DNA from: Pseudomonas synxantha | Lineage (GTDB): Bacteria; Pseudomonadota; Gammaproteobacteria; Pseudomonadales; Pseudomonadaceae | Length of the DNA stretch: 39,826 nt | NCBI GenBank assembly: GCA_945874835.1 | Contig: CAMCJM010000004.1 | Coordinates: forward strand, 1-39,826 | Reading direction: 5' to 3' | Shown: in pieces, positions 28,005 through 36,963 of the stretch | Numbering within the stretch: position 1 is the stretch's first letter | Layout: each line of letters begins with the position of its first letter | Program-made: the position numbers and the translations under genes | Notes under the pieces: generated by a model | Told to the model about the DNA's origin: nothing | What the model saw: the letters and a program-made list of their open reading frames with translations, nothing else | The model's database searches: none

Positions 28005-31000
28005 ATGGACACTAATATCATCGGCCTGCTGAGCCAGCTGGCCCGTCAGGGCGTGCAGCTGAGTCTGAATGCTCAGGGCCAGCTGGTTTCCCAGTCGAGC
28101 AAGGACGCCATCACCCCGGAGCTGGGCCAGCAGATTCGCGCGAACCGCGACGCCATCGTCACCTGCCTGGCCGCCGCCAGCGCCTTTGCCGCGCCGATCC
28201 AGGCGCAGCATGCCGAAAGTGGCCCGCTGTCGTCATCGCAGAGCGGCTTGTGGTTTATCGAGCAGTACGAGGAAAGTTCGCACCTGTACAACATGCCGGT
28301 GTATTTCCGCCTGACCGGCGAGCTCGATGTGCCGGCGCTGGCGTTTGCCTTCGATGCGCTGGCGCAGCGCCACGCCAGCCTGCGCACGCGCTTTGTGCGT
28401 AATGCCCAGGGTCGTGGCGAACAGCAGATATTGCTGCACCGACAGCTGCAATTGGACGTTGAGGATGTGTCCGCCCTCGAGCCACAAGCCCGCGAGGCGC
28501 AGGTGGCGCAACGGGTGCGCGATGAGATCAACCAGCCCTTCGACCTCACCACTGGCGAGCTGACCCGCGTGCACCTGCTGCGCCTCGGTGCGAGTGAGCA
28601 CGTGCTGCTGATCACCCAGCACCACATCATCTCCGACGGCTGGTCGGTGAAGAACATGTTTGCCGACCTCAAAACCGCGTTTCTGGCTTTCCAGAATCGC
28701 CAGCCATTGAACTGGCAAGCGCCGGCGCTGAACTACATCGACTACGCCAGCTGGTTCAATTCGCCGCTGTTCCGTGACTACCACGAGCAGTTCAAACCCT
28801 TCTGGGTCGAGCGCCTGCGCGGCATCGCCGATGTGCACAGCCTGCCGCTGGACAAACCGCGCCCGGCGCATCAGGCCAGTGGTGGCGAGCTGGTGTTTTC
28901 GACTATCGACAACGCGTTGTGGGCGCGCTTTAAACAGCTGTGCCAGCAGCACAACACGTCGCCCTTTATCGGCTTGCATGCGCTGTTTGCGCTACTGCTG
29001 GCGCGCCACAGTGGTGAGCGCGACATCGTTATCGGCACGCCGCTGGCCTACCGTGAACGTCCGGATATCGAAGGCTTGGTGGGCTTTTTCGTCAACACCC
29101 TGGTGCTGCGCACCCAGCTGCCCGAGCGGCAGAGTTTTAGCGATTACTTGCAGGCTTGCCGCAAGGATGATCTGGAGGCCTTCGACCACCAGCTTTATCG
29201 CTTCGAGGCGCTTAGCGAGGCACTCGGTATGGATCGCCACACGGCGATCAACCCGATCTTCCAGATCATGCTGGTGTACCAGGCGCGGGTCGATTTCAAC
29301 GACCTGATTCCCGGTTGCCAGGCGGTAGAGGAAACCTCGCCAGTGCTGCCGGCCAAGACCGATATCTCGGTCAAAGTCACCGAATTGATGGGCTCGGTGC
29401 GGGTTGACTGGCTTTACGCCACGGCGCTGTTCGAGCACGCCACGGTCGAACGTTATGCCGAACGCCTGTTATTGCTGCTGGAAGCTGTGGTCGAACAACC
29501 CGAGATGGATATCTGGGCGCTGCCGCTGCTCGATCAGCCACTGGTGCAGCAAACCGCCGCGCGTCTGGCCGCGTTGCCTCGCGAATATCCCAATCGGCGC
29601 ACGGCTCTGGGCCTGTTCGAGGACATGGCGCGGCTGTATTCGCAGCGTCCGGCGCTGGGTATTGGTGAGCAGGCGATAAGCTATGCCGAGTTGGATGCGC
29701 GGGCCAACCGCCTGGCGCATTGGCTGCTCAGCCAGGGCTGCGGACCGGGCGCGCTGCTGGGCGTACTGGCGCGCCGCGAAAATGCCTTCGCGGTGGCGGT
29801 TATGGCCATCTGGAAAATCAACGCCGCCTACGTGCCGCTGGATCCGGCCTACCCGCGTGAACGCTTGCAGCACATCCTTTGCGATGCCGGCATTGAGCTG
29901 ATCGTCGCTCAGGGCGAACCACCCTTCGCGCTGGACGCCGTTGTGCGCTGGGTCGATCTGCTGGATGCCAACCTGCAGACGCAACTGGACGGTATGTCGC
30001 CGACCACCCCGGCGCTCGGCCACGACCCGCAGCAGCTCGCCCAGGTGATCTACACCTCCGGCTCCAGCGGCTTGCCCAAGGGCGTGATGGTCGAGCAGGG
30101 CAGCCTGGTCAACCTGCTGCAGGACCACGCCCAGCTCCTGCAATTGGGCTGCCAGGCACGCATGTTCAACTGCATGTCGCTGTCCTTCGACGCCGGTAAT
30201 ATGTGTGCGCTGCTGCCGCTGACCCACGGTGCGAGCCTGGTCTGGGGCGCCCCGGACGAGGGGCTGCTGGAGCAGCTTGAGCGCAGTGCCAGCAGTCATA
30301 TGATCTGCCCCACGGCCTTGCTCGCGACTCTGCCCGAGCGTGAGTTGCCGGCTTTGCAGGCCATCGGCTTCGGCGGTGAGGCGTGTCCGGCCGGGTTGAT
30401 CGAGCGCTGGGCCGGACGCGTGCGCCTGATCAATATGTACGGGCCGACCGAGGCCACGGTGACTGCGCTGTGCAAGCATTTGCTACCAGGCAGCAGTCTG
30501 ACCATCGGTACGCCAATAGACGGTATGCAGGCGCTGATTCTTGATGAGCTGGGCAACCTCTGCCCGGTCGGTGTGCTGGGCGAACTGTGCTTGGCCGGCC
30601 TCGGTCTGGCGCGCGGCTATTTGAACCAGCCGCAGCGTACGGCAGCGGTGTTCCGCGAACACTGCGTGGCTGGCGTCACGCTGCGCCTTTACCACAGCGG
30701 CGACCGCGCACGGCTGTTGGGCAATGGTGAGTATGAATACCTGGGCCGCCTCGATGAGCAGATCAAACTGCGCGGTTACCGCATCGAACCTGGGGAGATC
30801 GAAACCCAGTTGAGCCTCAGCTGCCCGGCGCTGCAACAGGTCAAGGTGCTGGTGCTGCGCGATGGCCAGCGCCAGGCCCTGGTTGCCTATGCTGTGCTCA
30901 AGCCCGGTGAGGCGCAGCCTTCTGCCGATACGGTGCTGCATGACGTGGCGCAGCGCCTGCCGGAATATATGGTGCCGAGCAGCCTGGTGCTGCTCGAACA

Positions 31001-32567
31001 GATGCCGCTGACGCCGAATGGCAAGCTCGACCTGCGCCAGCTGCCGAAGATCGACCTGGCGGCTGGCGGCGAACATACGCCGCCGGCCAACCCGCTCGAG
31101 GCCGAGATCCTTGCTATTTGGCAGGCCGTGCTGAATCATCCGCTCGGCGTGCAGAGCGACTTCTTCCAGTTGGGCGGCGATTCGATCCTGAGTATCCAGC
31201 TGACCACGCGCCTGCGCGATGCCGGCTATCCCTGCTCGGTCAAGGAAGTGTTCGAGGCCAAGACCGTGCGCCGCCTGTGCCGGGTGCTGGGCAGCAAGCG
31301 CGAGGCGGTCGCGGTGCAGGCCGAGCAGGGCGTGCTGACCGGAGAATTCCCGCTGCAGCCGATTCAGCGCTGGTTCTTCGAGCAGCCCCTGGCCACCCCG
31401 CAGCACTGGAACCAGGGGGTATTGCTGCGCCTGCCTGCGGGCGTTGCGGTGACGCAGTTGCGCGGTTATCTGCAGCAGCTGTTGCAGCATCACGATGCCC
31501 TGCGCCTGACGGTGACGCCGAGCAGTCAGCGTTACCTGGAGAATCTGCCGCTGGCGGCCCCTGCAACCCTCGATTACGCCGAACTGGGCGAAGCCGGTTT
31601 GCAAGCGGCGTTGACCGAGCTGCAAAGCCACTTCGAGCCGATGCTGGGGCGCAGCCTGAGCTGGGCGCTGGTGGAAAACCTGCCGCAGGGCCGCGCAATG
31701 TTTATCGCCTGCCACCACCTGGTGGTCGATGCGGTGTCCTGGCGCATCCTCGCCGATGACTTGGCGCGGTTGCACCGTGGCGAAGCGCTGCCGGCCAAGA
31801 CCAGCAGCTACCGGCAATGGGGTCAGGGCCTGACCGCCTATGTGCTGCAAGCCGGTGCGCAGCTGCGCTTCTGGCGCGAGCGCATGGCTGCGATGGATTA
31901 CCGTGTTCCGGCTGACTGGATCAGCGTCGAGCCGACCCAGGCGCATCTACTTGAGCTGGAATCGGCGCTGACCCAGCAACTCAGTCAGCACGCCACTCAG
32001 GTGTTTGCCTGTGAGATGCGCAGTCTGTTGCTTGCTGCCTTGACCCGTACCCTGCGCGAGATGGGCCTCGGTCAGCGCCAGTGGATTCTGCTGGAAGGCC
32101 ATGGCCGTGAGGTGATTGACCCGAGCCTGGATGTCAGCCGCACCCTGGGCTGGTTCACCAGCATGTACCCGCTGGTGCTGGATGATCAGGCGGACTGGGC
32201 GCAGCTGATCGCGCAATGCGCCGAGCGGCTGCGCCAGGTGCCGGATAACGGCGTCGGTTATATGCCCTTGCGTGCCAGCTTGCAGGAACCCAACCCTTTG
32301 CCGCTGCCGCCCGTGGCGTTGAATTACCTGGGCAGTGCGCGCAGTGGCCAGGGCGACTGGCAGCCGTTGTCCATCGCACCGGGCCGGCCAAGTGCGGCGG
32401 ACAACCGCTCAGCGGAGCTGATCAGCCTGCACGGTGGGATTTTTGATGGTCGCCTGACCCTGCGGCAGATCGGCTGCCTGCGCGGCGATCTCAGCGAGCA
32501 ATTGCGGCAGCGTCTGCGTCAGCACCTGACTGAGCTGGCCAGGCTGGCGATGGAGGTACAGCCATGA
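28005..32567 (+). CDS. NRPS module dock-C-A-T-E, substrate code unassigned
   Basis: The 1520-residue synthetase should add and epimerise a second residue. Residues 1-60 resemble a TubC-type N-terminal docking domain (GLLSQLARQGVQLSLNAQGQL). A condensation domain (about 70-500) has SGLWFIEQYEESSHLYNMP and HHIISDG at 206-212. The A domain (about 520-1035) has YTSGSSGLPKGVM, MYGPTEATV, YHSGDRARL and NGKLDLRQL, all active-type. The carrier has LGGDSILSI (Ser near 1060). The last domain (about 1130-1520) is an epimerase: HHLVVDAVSWRIL (about 1237), EGHGRE, RTLGWFTSMYPLV, GVGYMPLR, LNYLGS. The pocket reads D-A-M-I-G-G-M-V-T-K, which I cannot match. No thioesterase or further C domain follows. Shine-Dalgarno AAGAGG precedes ATG 28005. 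Confidence 0.92.
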   Translation: MDTNIIGLLSQLARQGVQLSLNAQGQLVSQSSKDAITPELGQQIRANRDAIVTCLAAASAFAAPIQAQHAESGPLSSSQSGLWFIEQYEESSHLYNMPVYFRLTGELDVPALAFAFDALAQRHASLRTRFVRNAQGRGEQQILLHRQLQLDVEDVSALEPQAREAQVAQRVRDEINQPFDLTTGELTRVHLLRLGASEHVLLITQHHIISDGWSVKNMFADLKTAFLAFQNRQPLNWQAPALNYIDYASWFNSPLFRDYHEQFKPFWVERLRGIADVHSLPLDKPRPAHQASGGELVFSTIDNALWARFKQLCQQHNTSPFIGLHALFALLLARHSGERDIVIGTPLAYRERPDIEGLVGFFVNTLVLRTQLPERQSFSDYLQACRKDDLEAFDHQLYRFEALSEALGMDRHTAINPIFQIMLVYQARVDFNDLIPGCQAVEETSPVLPAKTDISVKVTELMGSVRVDWLYATALFEHATVERYAERLLLLLEAVVEQPEMDIWALPLLDQPLVQQTAARLAALPREYPNRRTALGLFEDMARLYSQRPALGIGEQAISYAELDARANRLAHWLLSQGCGPGALLGVLARRENAFAVAVMAIWKINAAYVPLDPAYPRERLQHILCDAGIELIVAQGEPPFALDAVVRWVDLLDANLQTQLDGMSPTTPALGHDPQQLAQVIYTSGSSGLPKGVMVEQGSLVNLLQDHAQLLQLGCQARMFNCMSLSFDAGNMCALLPLTHGASLVWGAPDEGLLEQLERSASSHMICPTALLATLPERELPALQAIGFGGEACPAGLIERWAGRVRLINMYGPTEATVTALCKHLLPGSSLTIGTPIDGMQALILDELGNLCPVGVLGELCLAGLGLARGYLNQPQRTAAVFREHCVAGVTLRLYHSGDRARLLGNGEYEYLGRLDEQIKLRGYRIEPGEIETQLSLSCPALQQVKVLVLRDGQRQALVAYAVLKPGEAQPSADTVLHDVAQRLPEYMVPSSLVLLEQMPLTPNGKLDLRQLPKIDLAAGGEHTPPANPLEAEILAIWQAVLNHPLGVQSDFFQLGGDSILSIQLTTRLRDAGYPCSVKEVFEAKTVRRLCRVLGSKREAVAVQAEQGVLTGEFPLQPIQRWFFEQPLATPQHWNQGVLLRLPAGVAVTQLRGYLQQLLQHHDALRLTVTPSSQRYLENLPLAAPATLDYAELGEAGLQAALTELQSHFEPMLGRSLSWALVENLPQGRAMFIACHHLVVDAVSWRILADDLARLHRGEALPAKTSSYRQWGQGLTAYVLQAGAQLRFWRERMAAMDYRVPADWISVEPTQAHLLELESALTQQLSQHATQVFACEMRSLLLAALTRTLREMGLGQRQWILLEGHGREVIDPSLDVSRTLGWFTSMYPLVLDDQADWAQLIAQCAERLRQVPDNGVGYMPLRASLQEPNPLPLPPVALNYLGSARSGQGDWQPLSIAPGRPSAADNRSAELISLHGGIFDGRLTLRQIGCLRGDLSEQLRQRLRQHLTELARLAMEVQP

Positions 32568-34042
32568 CAGTCATGCAACAGAACCTCGGCGTGCCGCTGC
32601 TGGGCACGCACCTGGCGCAGGTGTTCGCCGAGCATGCCGGTGCGCCAGCGTTGGACTGGGCTAGCGACAGTTACAGCTATGCGCGGCTGGCCGCGCGCAC
32701 GGCGGCGATTGCTGCGCAACTGACAGCACGGGGCGTGCCGCCGGGCGCGCGGGTCGGCTTGTACCTGCAACGCTCGGCCGACTTGTTGGCGGCGACCCTG
32801 GCCTGTTTGCATAACGGCCTGTGCTTTGTGCCGCTGGATCCGGAATTCCCCTTCGAACGCTTGCAGGGCATTGCCGAGGATGCCGATCTGGCGCTGGTAC
32901 TGCAGGATGCTCATGGCCAGGGCAGCTTCGCTATGCCGAGTCTGCAACTGCAAGACGGTGAGGGAGGCGAGCTGAGCTGGCCGGCGCTGGATGAGCAACT
33001 GCCGGCTTACATGATGTTTACCTCTGGCTCCACCGGGCGGCCAAAAGGCGTGGTGATCAGCCGCCGCGCCCTGACCAATTTCCTCAGCGCTGCCAGCCGC
33101 CGGCTGCAGCTGGGCAGCGCCACCCGCTGGCTGTTTATCACCACCCCGGCCTTCGATATCTCCCTGCTGGAAATGCTCGGTCCGCTGTGGGCCGGTGGTG
33201 CGCTGGAAGTGGTCGGCAACCCTGCACATAAGGACCCGGACGCGCTGCTCAGACTATTGGCCGAGCATCCCGAAATCAATACTCTGCAGGCCACTCCAGC
33301 GTTCTGGCGCATGCTGCTCAAGGCTGGCTGGTCGGGCCGCTCTGGGCTGACTGCACTGTGTGGTGGCGAGGCACTGGATGCGCCCCTGGCCGAGCGTCTG
33401 GCGCCATTGGTTGACCAATTGTGGAATTGCTACGGCCCCACCGAGGCCACGGTCTGGTCGCTGATGGCGCAGGTGCAATTGCCGCTCGGCGAGCAGGGTG
33501 TGTTGCTGCGTCAGTCCCTCAATGGCTATCGCCATTGGGTGCTGGATGAGGTCGGTGATGCCTTGGCCATTGGTGGCGAGGGCGAGTTGTGCATCGAAGG
33601 GGCGTCGTTGGCCAGCGGCTACTGGGCGCGTGATGACCTGACTGAACAAAGCTTTATTACTTGGCAAGGCCGCCGACTGTACCGCACCGGTGACCGCGTG
33701 CAGCGGGTCGGCGAAGACGCCTACCGCTATCTGGGGCGGCGTGATGAGCAGATCAAGCTACGTGGCTTTCGCATCGAACTGGGCGAAATAGAAGTCTGTC
33801 TGCGGCGTATCGACGGCGTGCAGGACGCGGCGGTCAGGCTGCATGGCAGCGGCGATGAAGCTTGCCTGGTGGCCTACGTGGAACTGCGTGAGGGCGCTGG
33901 TCTGGGTCGTATGACCATTCGCCGCGCGCTGCAGCAACGGCTGCCGCACTACATGATTCCGGCGCGCATTCTTCTACTCGACAGCCTGCCGAAAACGGCC
34001 AGTGGCAAGCTGGATAGAAAGCGCCTGCCGGCTCCGGAATAG
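32564..34042 (+). CDS. Stand-alone adenylation enzyme, glycine-like code
   Basis: The 492-residue protein is only an NRPS-type A domain; no condensation or carrier domain is attached. The core motifs are intact: YMMFTSGSTGRPKGVV at about 150-165, TPAFDISLLEMLG, NCYGPTEATVWS, LYRTGDRVQR, GRRDEQIKLRGFRIELGEIE, and the catalytic Lys in SGKLDRKRLPAPE near residue 482. The Asp at about 198 shows it prefers an alpha-amino acid, not DHB. By eye the code is D-I-L-Q-L-G-C-V-W-K, very close to the glycine code DILQLGLIWK. It overlaps the NRPS gene upstream by 4 bases and ends the operon. It must load a carrier domain in trans, or be a relic of a larger module. Confidence 0.88.
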   Translation: MTVMQQNLGVPLLGTHLAQVFAEHAGAPALDWASDSYSYARLAARTAAIAAQLTARGVPPGARVGLYLQRSADLLAATLACLHNGLCFVPLDPEFPFERLQGIAEDADLALVLQDAHGQGSFAMPSLQLQDGEGGELSWPALDEQLPAYMMFTSGSTGRPKGVVISRRALTNFLSAASRRLQLGSATRWLFITTPAFDISLLEMLGPLWAGGALEVVGNPAHKDPDALLRLLAEHPEINTLQATPAFWRMLLKAGWSGRSGLTALCGGEALDAPLAERLAPLVDQLWNCYGPTEATVWSLMAQVQLPLGEQGVLLRQSLNGYRHWVLDEVGDALAIGGEGELCIEGASLASGYWARDDLTEQSFITWQGRRLYRTGDRVQRVGEDAYRYLGRRDEQIKLRGFRIELGEIEVCLRRIDGVQDAAVRLHGSGDEACLVAYVELREGAGLGRMTIRRALQQRLPHYMIPARILLLDSLPKTASGKLDRKRLPAPE

Positions 34043-34043
34043 T

Positions 34044-34126
34044 TGTAGGTTGGGTTGAGGAGCAACGCGACGAAGCCCAACACGTCATGGCGCGTTGGGC
34101 TTCGCTGCGCTCAGCGCCAACCTACA
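34044..34126. repeat. Nested inverted repeat between the convergent siderophore operons
   Basis: Outer arms TGTAGGTTGG (34044-34053) and CCAACCTACA (34117-34126) and inner arms CGAAGCCCAAC (34071-34081) and GTTGGGCTTCG (34094-34104) are perfect complements. The whole forms a cruciform-like structure filling the gap between the converging operons. This is a repeat style common in proteobacteria; here it may end transcription from both sides. Confidence 0.75.
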
Positions 34127-34135
34127 GACATTCGT

Positions 34136-35077
34136 TCAGTTCTTGATCGGCTTAGCGTCAGCCTTCCCGATCAGTTGTTCGATATCGGCAATCACTTGCA
34201 AGGCGGCTTGCGGGCCGCCGAGCGAGGTCCATAGCGAACCATCGACTGCGCCAAAGCGTTTGCCCTGGATTGCCGAGAGTTGTTTGAACGCCGGGGTTTG
34301 TTCGGCCTGCTGAAGGGCTTCCACCGCCTCGCCGCTGGTGCTCAGGGTTCCGATCACCAGCCAGTCGGCATCCAGCAGTTGCAGTGATTCCAGGCTCAGG
34401 GCCATGGAGTGGGTATGGCCGGGGTCCTGCTGGTAGCTTGGGCGTTTCATACCTACGTCGCTGATCACGCTGCTGGCAAACGAGTCCTTGAACATGTAGG
34501 AGGGGCCTTTGGGGTTCCAGCGCACGATGCTGAAGGTCTCGCCTTGGTGAGTCTTTAAGCGTTCACGGGCTTCGGCGGCGCGGGCGTTGTAGCGTGCCAG
34601 CAGCGCTTCGGCGGCTTCGCTGCGATCAAGCGCGTTGGCGGTGCGCTGCAGGCTTTCCTGCCAGGGCTTGGTCCAGGCAAAGGTGATTACCGTTGGGGCG
34701 ATTTCATTGAGGATCGCCAGTTGCTCGGGTTTTACCGGGCCGGTAAGGATCAGGTCGGGCTCCAGTTCCAGCAGGGTTTCCAGGTTGGGGTTGTCGATAT
34801 CGCCGACCACCTTGATCCCGGCTACTACTTGGCTGTCGAGATAACGTGGCGGCGCGGCCTGGCCACGACCGTTAATCGTGCCGACCGGAGTGATGCCTAG
34901 GGCCAGCGCCGCATCCAGATCCAGCTCACTCAAGGTGATCACCCGCTGCGGTGCATTTGGCACAGTAACCGGGTTGCCGAAAGCATCTTCGATCTGGCGG
35001 GTGTCGGCCACGGCGGCCGCGCTTAACAGCTGGCTGGCAAGCAGCAGTGGCAGGCTCCAGCGCAATAGAGTAGTCAT
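34136..35077 (-). CDS. Iron-siderophore ABC transporter, periplasmic binding protein
   Basis: The 313-residue protein has a signal peptide (TTLLRWSLPLLLASQLLSAA, cut near VADT) without a lipobox Cys, so it should be a free periplasmic protein. The mature part is a FepB/FecB-type cluster A binding protein: QIEDAFGNPVTVPNAPQRVITLSE, GDIDNPNLETLLELEPDLILTG in pieces, and the long central helix region. It would pass the ferric siderophore from the outer-membrane receptor to the permeases. ATG 35077 is chosen because it begins the signal peptide; the open frame further upstream overlaps the ATPase gene and has no such sequence. It is the last gene of the transport operon, 4 bases after the ATPase stop. 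Confidence 0.9.
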   Translation of the reverse strand: MTTLLRWSLPLLLASQLLSAAAVADTRQIEDAFGNPVTVPNAPQRVITLSELDLDAALALGITPVGTINGRGQAAPPRYLDSQVVAGIKVVGDIDNPNLETLLELEPDLILTGPVKPEQLAILNEIAPTVITFAWTKPWQESLQRTANALDRSEAAEALLARYNARAAEARERLKTHQGETFSIVRWNPKGPSYMFKDSFASSVISDVGMKRPSYQQDPGHTHSMALSLESLQLLDADWLVIGTLSTSGEAVEALQQAEQTPAFKQLSAIQGKRFGAVDGSLWTSLGGPQAALQVIADIEQLIGKADAKPIKN

Positions 35078-35081
35078 CGGA

Positions 35082-35918
35082 TTAGTCCTGTGCAGAGTGG
35101 ATGGGGTTGCGCCGGCGCGGCACCACCACCGGGGCGCCGTCATCGGGCGCCGCGAGGATGTCCACGTCGGTGTCATAGAGTTGGTCGATTAAGGTCTTGT
35201 TGATCACCTCACGGGCCGGGCCCATAGCGGCGATGCGGCCGTTGTCGAGGGCGATGATTTCATCGCAGTAACGCGCGGCCACGCCCAGGTCGTGAATCAC
35301 GATCAGTACGGTGCGACCCTCACCGACGATATTCAGCACCGCCTCCATTACCTCGGCCTGGTGGCCGATATCCAGGGCGCTGGTAGGCTCATCGAGCAGC
35401 ACCAGGTCGGTGTTCTGCGCCAGGATCATGCCCAGCCAGGCGCGTTGGGCCTGGCCACCGGAAAGCGAAGAAGCCACCTGCTGCCAGATGTCCTGCAGTT
35501 GCATGGCATCGCGGGCGCGGGCGACCTGAAGGGCGTCTTCCGCGCTCCACTGGTTGAACCAGCCCTGGTGCGGATGGCGGCCGTATTGCACCAGTTGCTC
35601 GACGCGAATGCCTTCGGCCATCACAGGGCGCTGCGGGAGAAAGGCCAGCTCGCGGGCCAGTGCCTTCATCCTGTAGCGCTGCAGCGGCGTGCCATTGAGT
35701 TCGACCTTGCCGTCCTGCAATGGCAGTTGCCGCGCCAGCAGCTTGAGCAGGGTGGATTTGCCGCTGCCGTTTGGCCCGACAATGCCGATCAGCTTGCCCT
35801 TGGGCAGCTCGAACGAGACGTCCTGCAACACGCGCTTGGCCTGGTAGGCAAAGCTCAGGTTGTGCGCACGCAACTGCGCAGGTCGGGGCTGGGGTATTGG
35901 CGTGGACAACAGCGTCAT
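35082..35918 (-). CDS. Iron-siderophore ABC transporter, ATP-binding protein
   Basis: The 278-residue ATPase has the FepC/FhuC/FecE layout: IVGPNGSGKSTLLKLL (Walker A), FLPQRPVMAEGI (Q-loop), YGRHPHQGWFNQW (the YGRxPH box usual in siderophore ATPases), SSLSGGQAQRAWLGMILAQ (signature), LVLLDEPTSALDIGHQ (Walker B and D-loop) and VIHDLGVAARYCD (switch His). It powers siderophore import at the inner membrane. ATG 35918 shares one base with the permease stop (TGATG). Confidence 0.94.
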   Translation of the reverse strand: MTLLSTPIPQPRPAQLRAHNLSFAYQAKRVLQDVSFELPKGKLIGIVGPNGSGKSTLLKLLARQLPLQDGKVELNGTPLQRYRMKALARELAFLPQRPVMAEGIRVEQLVQYGRHPHQGWFNQWSAEDALQVARARDAMQLQDIWQQVASSLSGGQAQRAWLGMILAQNTDLVLLDEPTSALDIGHQAEVMEAVLNIVGEGRTVLIVIHDLGVAARYCDEIIALDNGRIAAMGPAREVINKTLIDQLYDTDVDILAAPDDGAPVVVPRRRNPIHSAQD

Positions 35919-36961
35919 CAATCGGAGCCTTTGCGGTCTTTGAACAACAGGATCAGTAGCAGAACGCCGCCAAGCAGGCGGGTCATGATCCCGGTGGGAA
36001 TTTCTTCGGGTTGCGCCAGCAGACGTGCCAGGGTGTCGCTGCCCACCAGCAGCACCGCGCCACATAACGCTGCCAGCCAAATCGGCGCGAGGTGATCGCG
36101 GGCCAGCCAGGAGGCGATGATCGGCGCGGCCATGGCGATAAATATCACCGGGCCGCCGATGGCGGTGCCCAGTGCCGCCACCAGAATCGCCACGCCAAGC
36201 ACTGCCAGTTGCAGCGCCGCGACCTTGATGCCGAGGTTCTGCGCCGTCGCTTCACCGAAGCGCAGCAGTGCCAGCGGACGGTTAAGCCAAGCCAGCAGCG
36301 GGCAGAGCGCCAGCAGAATCAACGCAATCGGTATGACCGTCTGGTAGCTGGCTCCGGCGAAGTGACCCATGGTCCATAGGTAGATGCTGCCCAGGTGCAC
36401 CAATGGTTGCGTGGCCATCATAAAATCACCGATGGCGCCGAGCAGCTCTGACAGGGCGATGCCAATCACGATAAACAGATAACCCTGTTCGCCCGGTCGG
36501 CGGCACAGCACGAACAGCGCCACTGCAGCCAGCGCCGCACCCAGTGGCGAGGCCCACCAGAGCCAGCTGCCAACAGTCAGATAAAGCGCGAAGCCGATCA
36601 CCGCCAGTGATGCGCCTTCGTTGACTCCGACCATATCCGGGGTGGCTAGGCGGTTGCGTACCAGCGTCTGGATCAGGCAGCCGGCCATGCCCATGGCGAG
36701 TCCCGCGACCACTACGGCGGCGACTCGTGGCATGCGGATCTTGAACACCATGATGTCGTTCATCTTACTGCCCTGGCCGCTCAGCGTGGCCAGTATATCG
36801 AGGACACCCATGCGCCCTGAGCCGCGGCTGATGGCCATGATTACCAGCGCCAACAGCACCGCCAGTACCAGCAGGCTGAGCAGCCAGGTGCGCCGATGCA
36901 GCAGCAGGTTCAGGTGGCCCAGCCGCAGATGCCAGAGTCCGGAGGGTTGATGGCTGGGCAT
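35918..36961 (-). CDS. Iron-siderophore ABC transporter, permease (FepG-like, FecCD family)
   Basis: The 347-residue protein has about 9-10 membrane helices and the FecCD motifs: KIRMPRVAAVVVAGLAMGMAGCLIQTLVRN (in the first part; RxPR...G..L...G...Q...RN), LATPDMVGVNEGASLAV, LNLGIK-like GEATAQNLGIKVA (the cytoplasmic coupling helix), and the C-terminal EEIPTGIMTRLLGGVLLLILL. This family usually works as a heterodimer, here with the gene just upstream. It is 2 bases from that gene and coupled to the ATPase gene. Order permease-permease-ATPase-binding protein is consistent with a catecholate importer. Confidence 0.93.
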   Translation of the reverse strand: MPSHQPSGLWHLRLGHLNLLLHRRTWLLSLLVLAVLLALVIMAISRGSGRMGVLDILATLSGQGSKMNDIMVFKIRMPRVAAVVVAGLAMGMAGCLIQTLVRNRLATPDMVGVNEGASLAVIGFALYLTVGSWLWWASPLGAALAAVALFVLCRRPGEQGYLFIVIGIALSELLGAIGDFMMATQPLVHLGSIYLWTMGHFAGASYQTVIPIALILLALCPLLAWLNRPLALLRFGEATAQNLGIKVAALQLAVLGVAILVAALGTAIGGPVIFIAMAAPIIASWLARDHLAPIWLAALCGAVLLVGSDTLARLLAQPEEIPTGIMTRLLGGVLLLILLFKDRKGSD

Positions 36962-36963
36962 GT

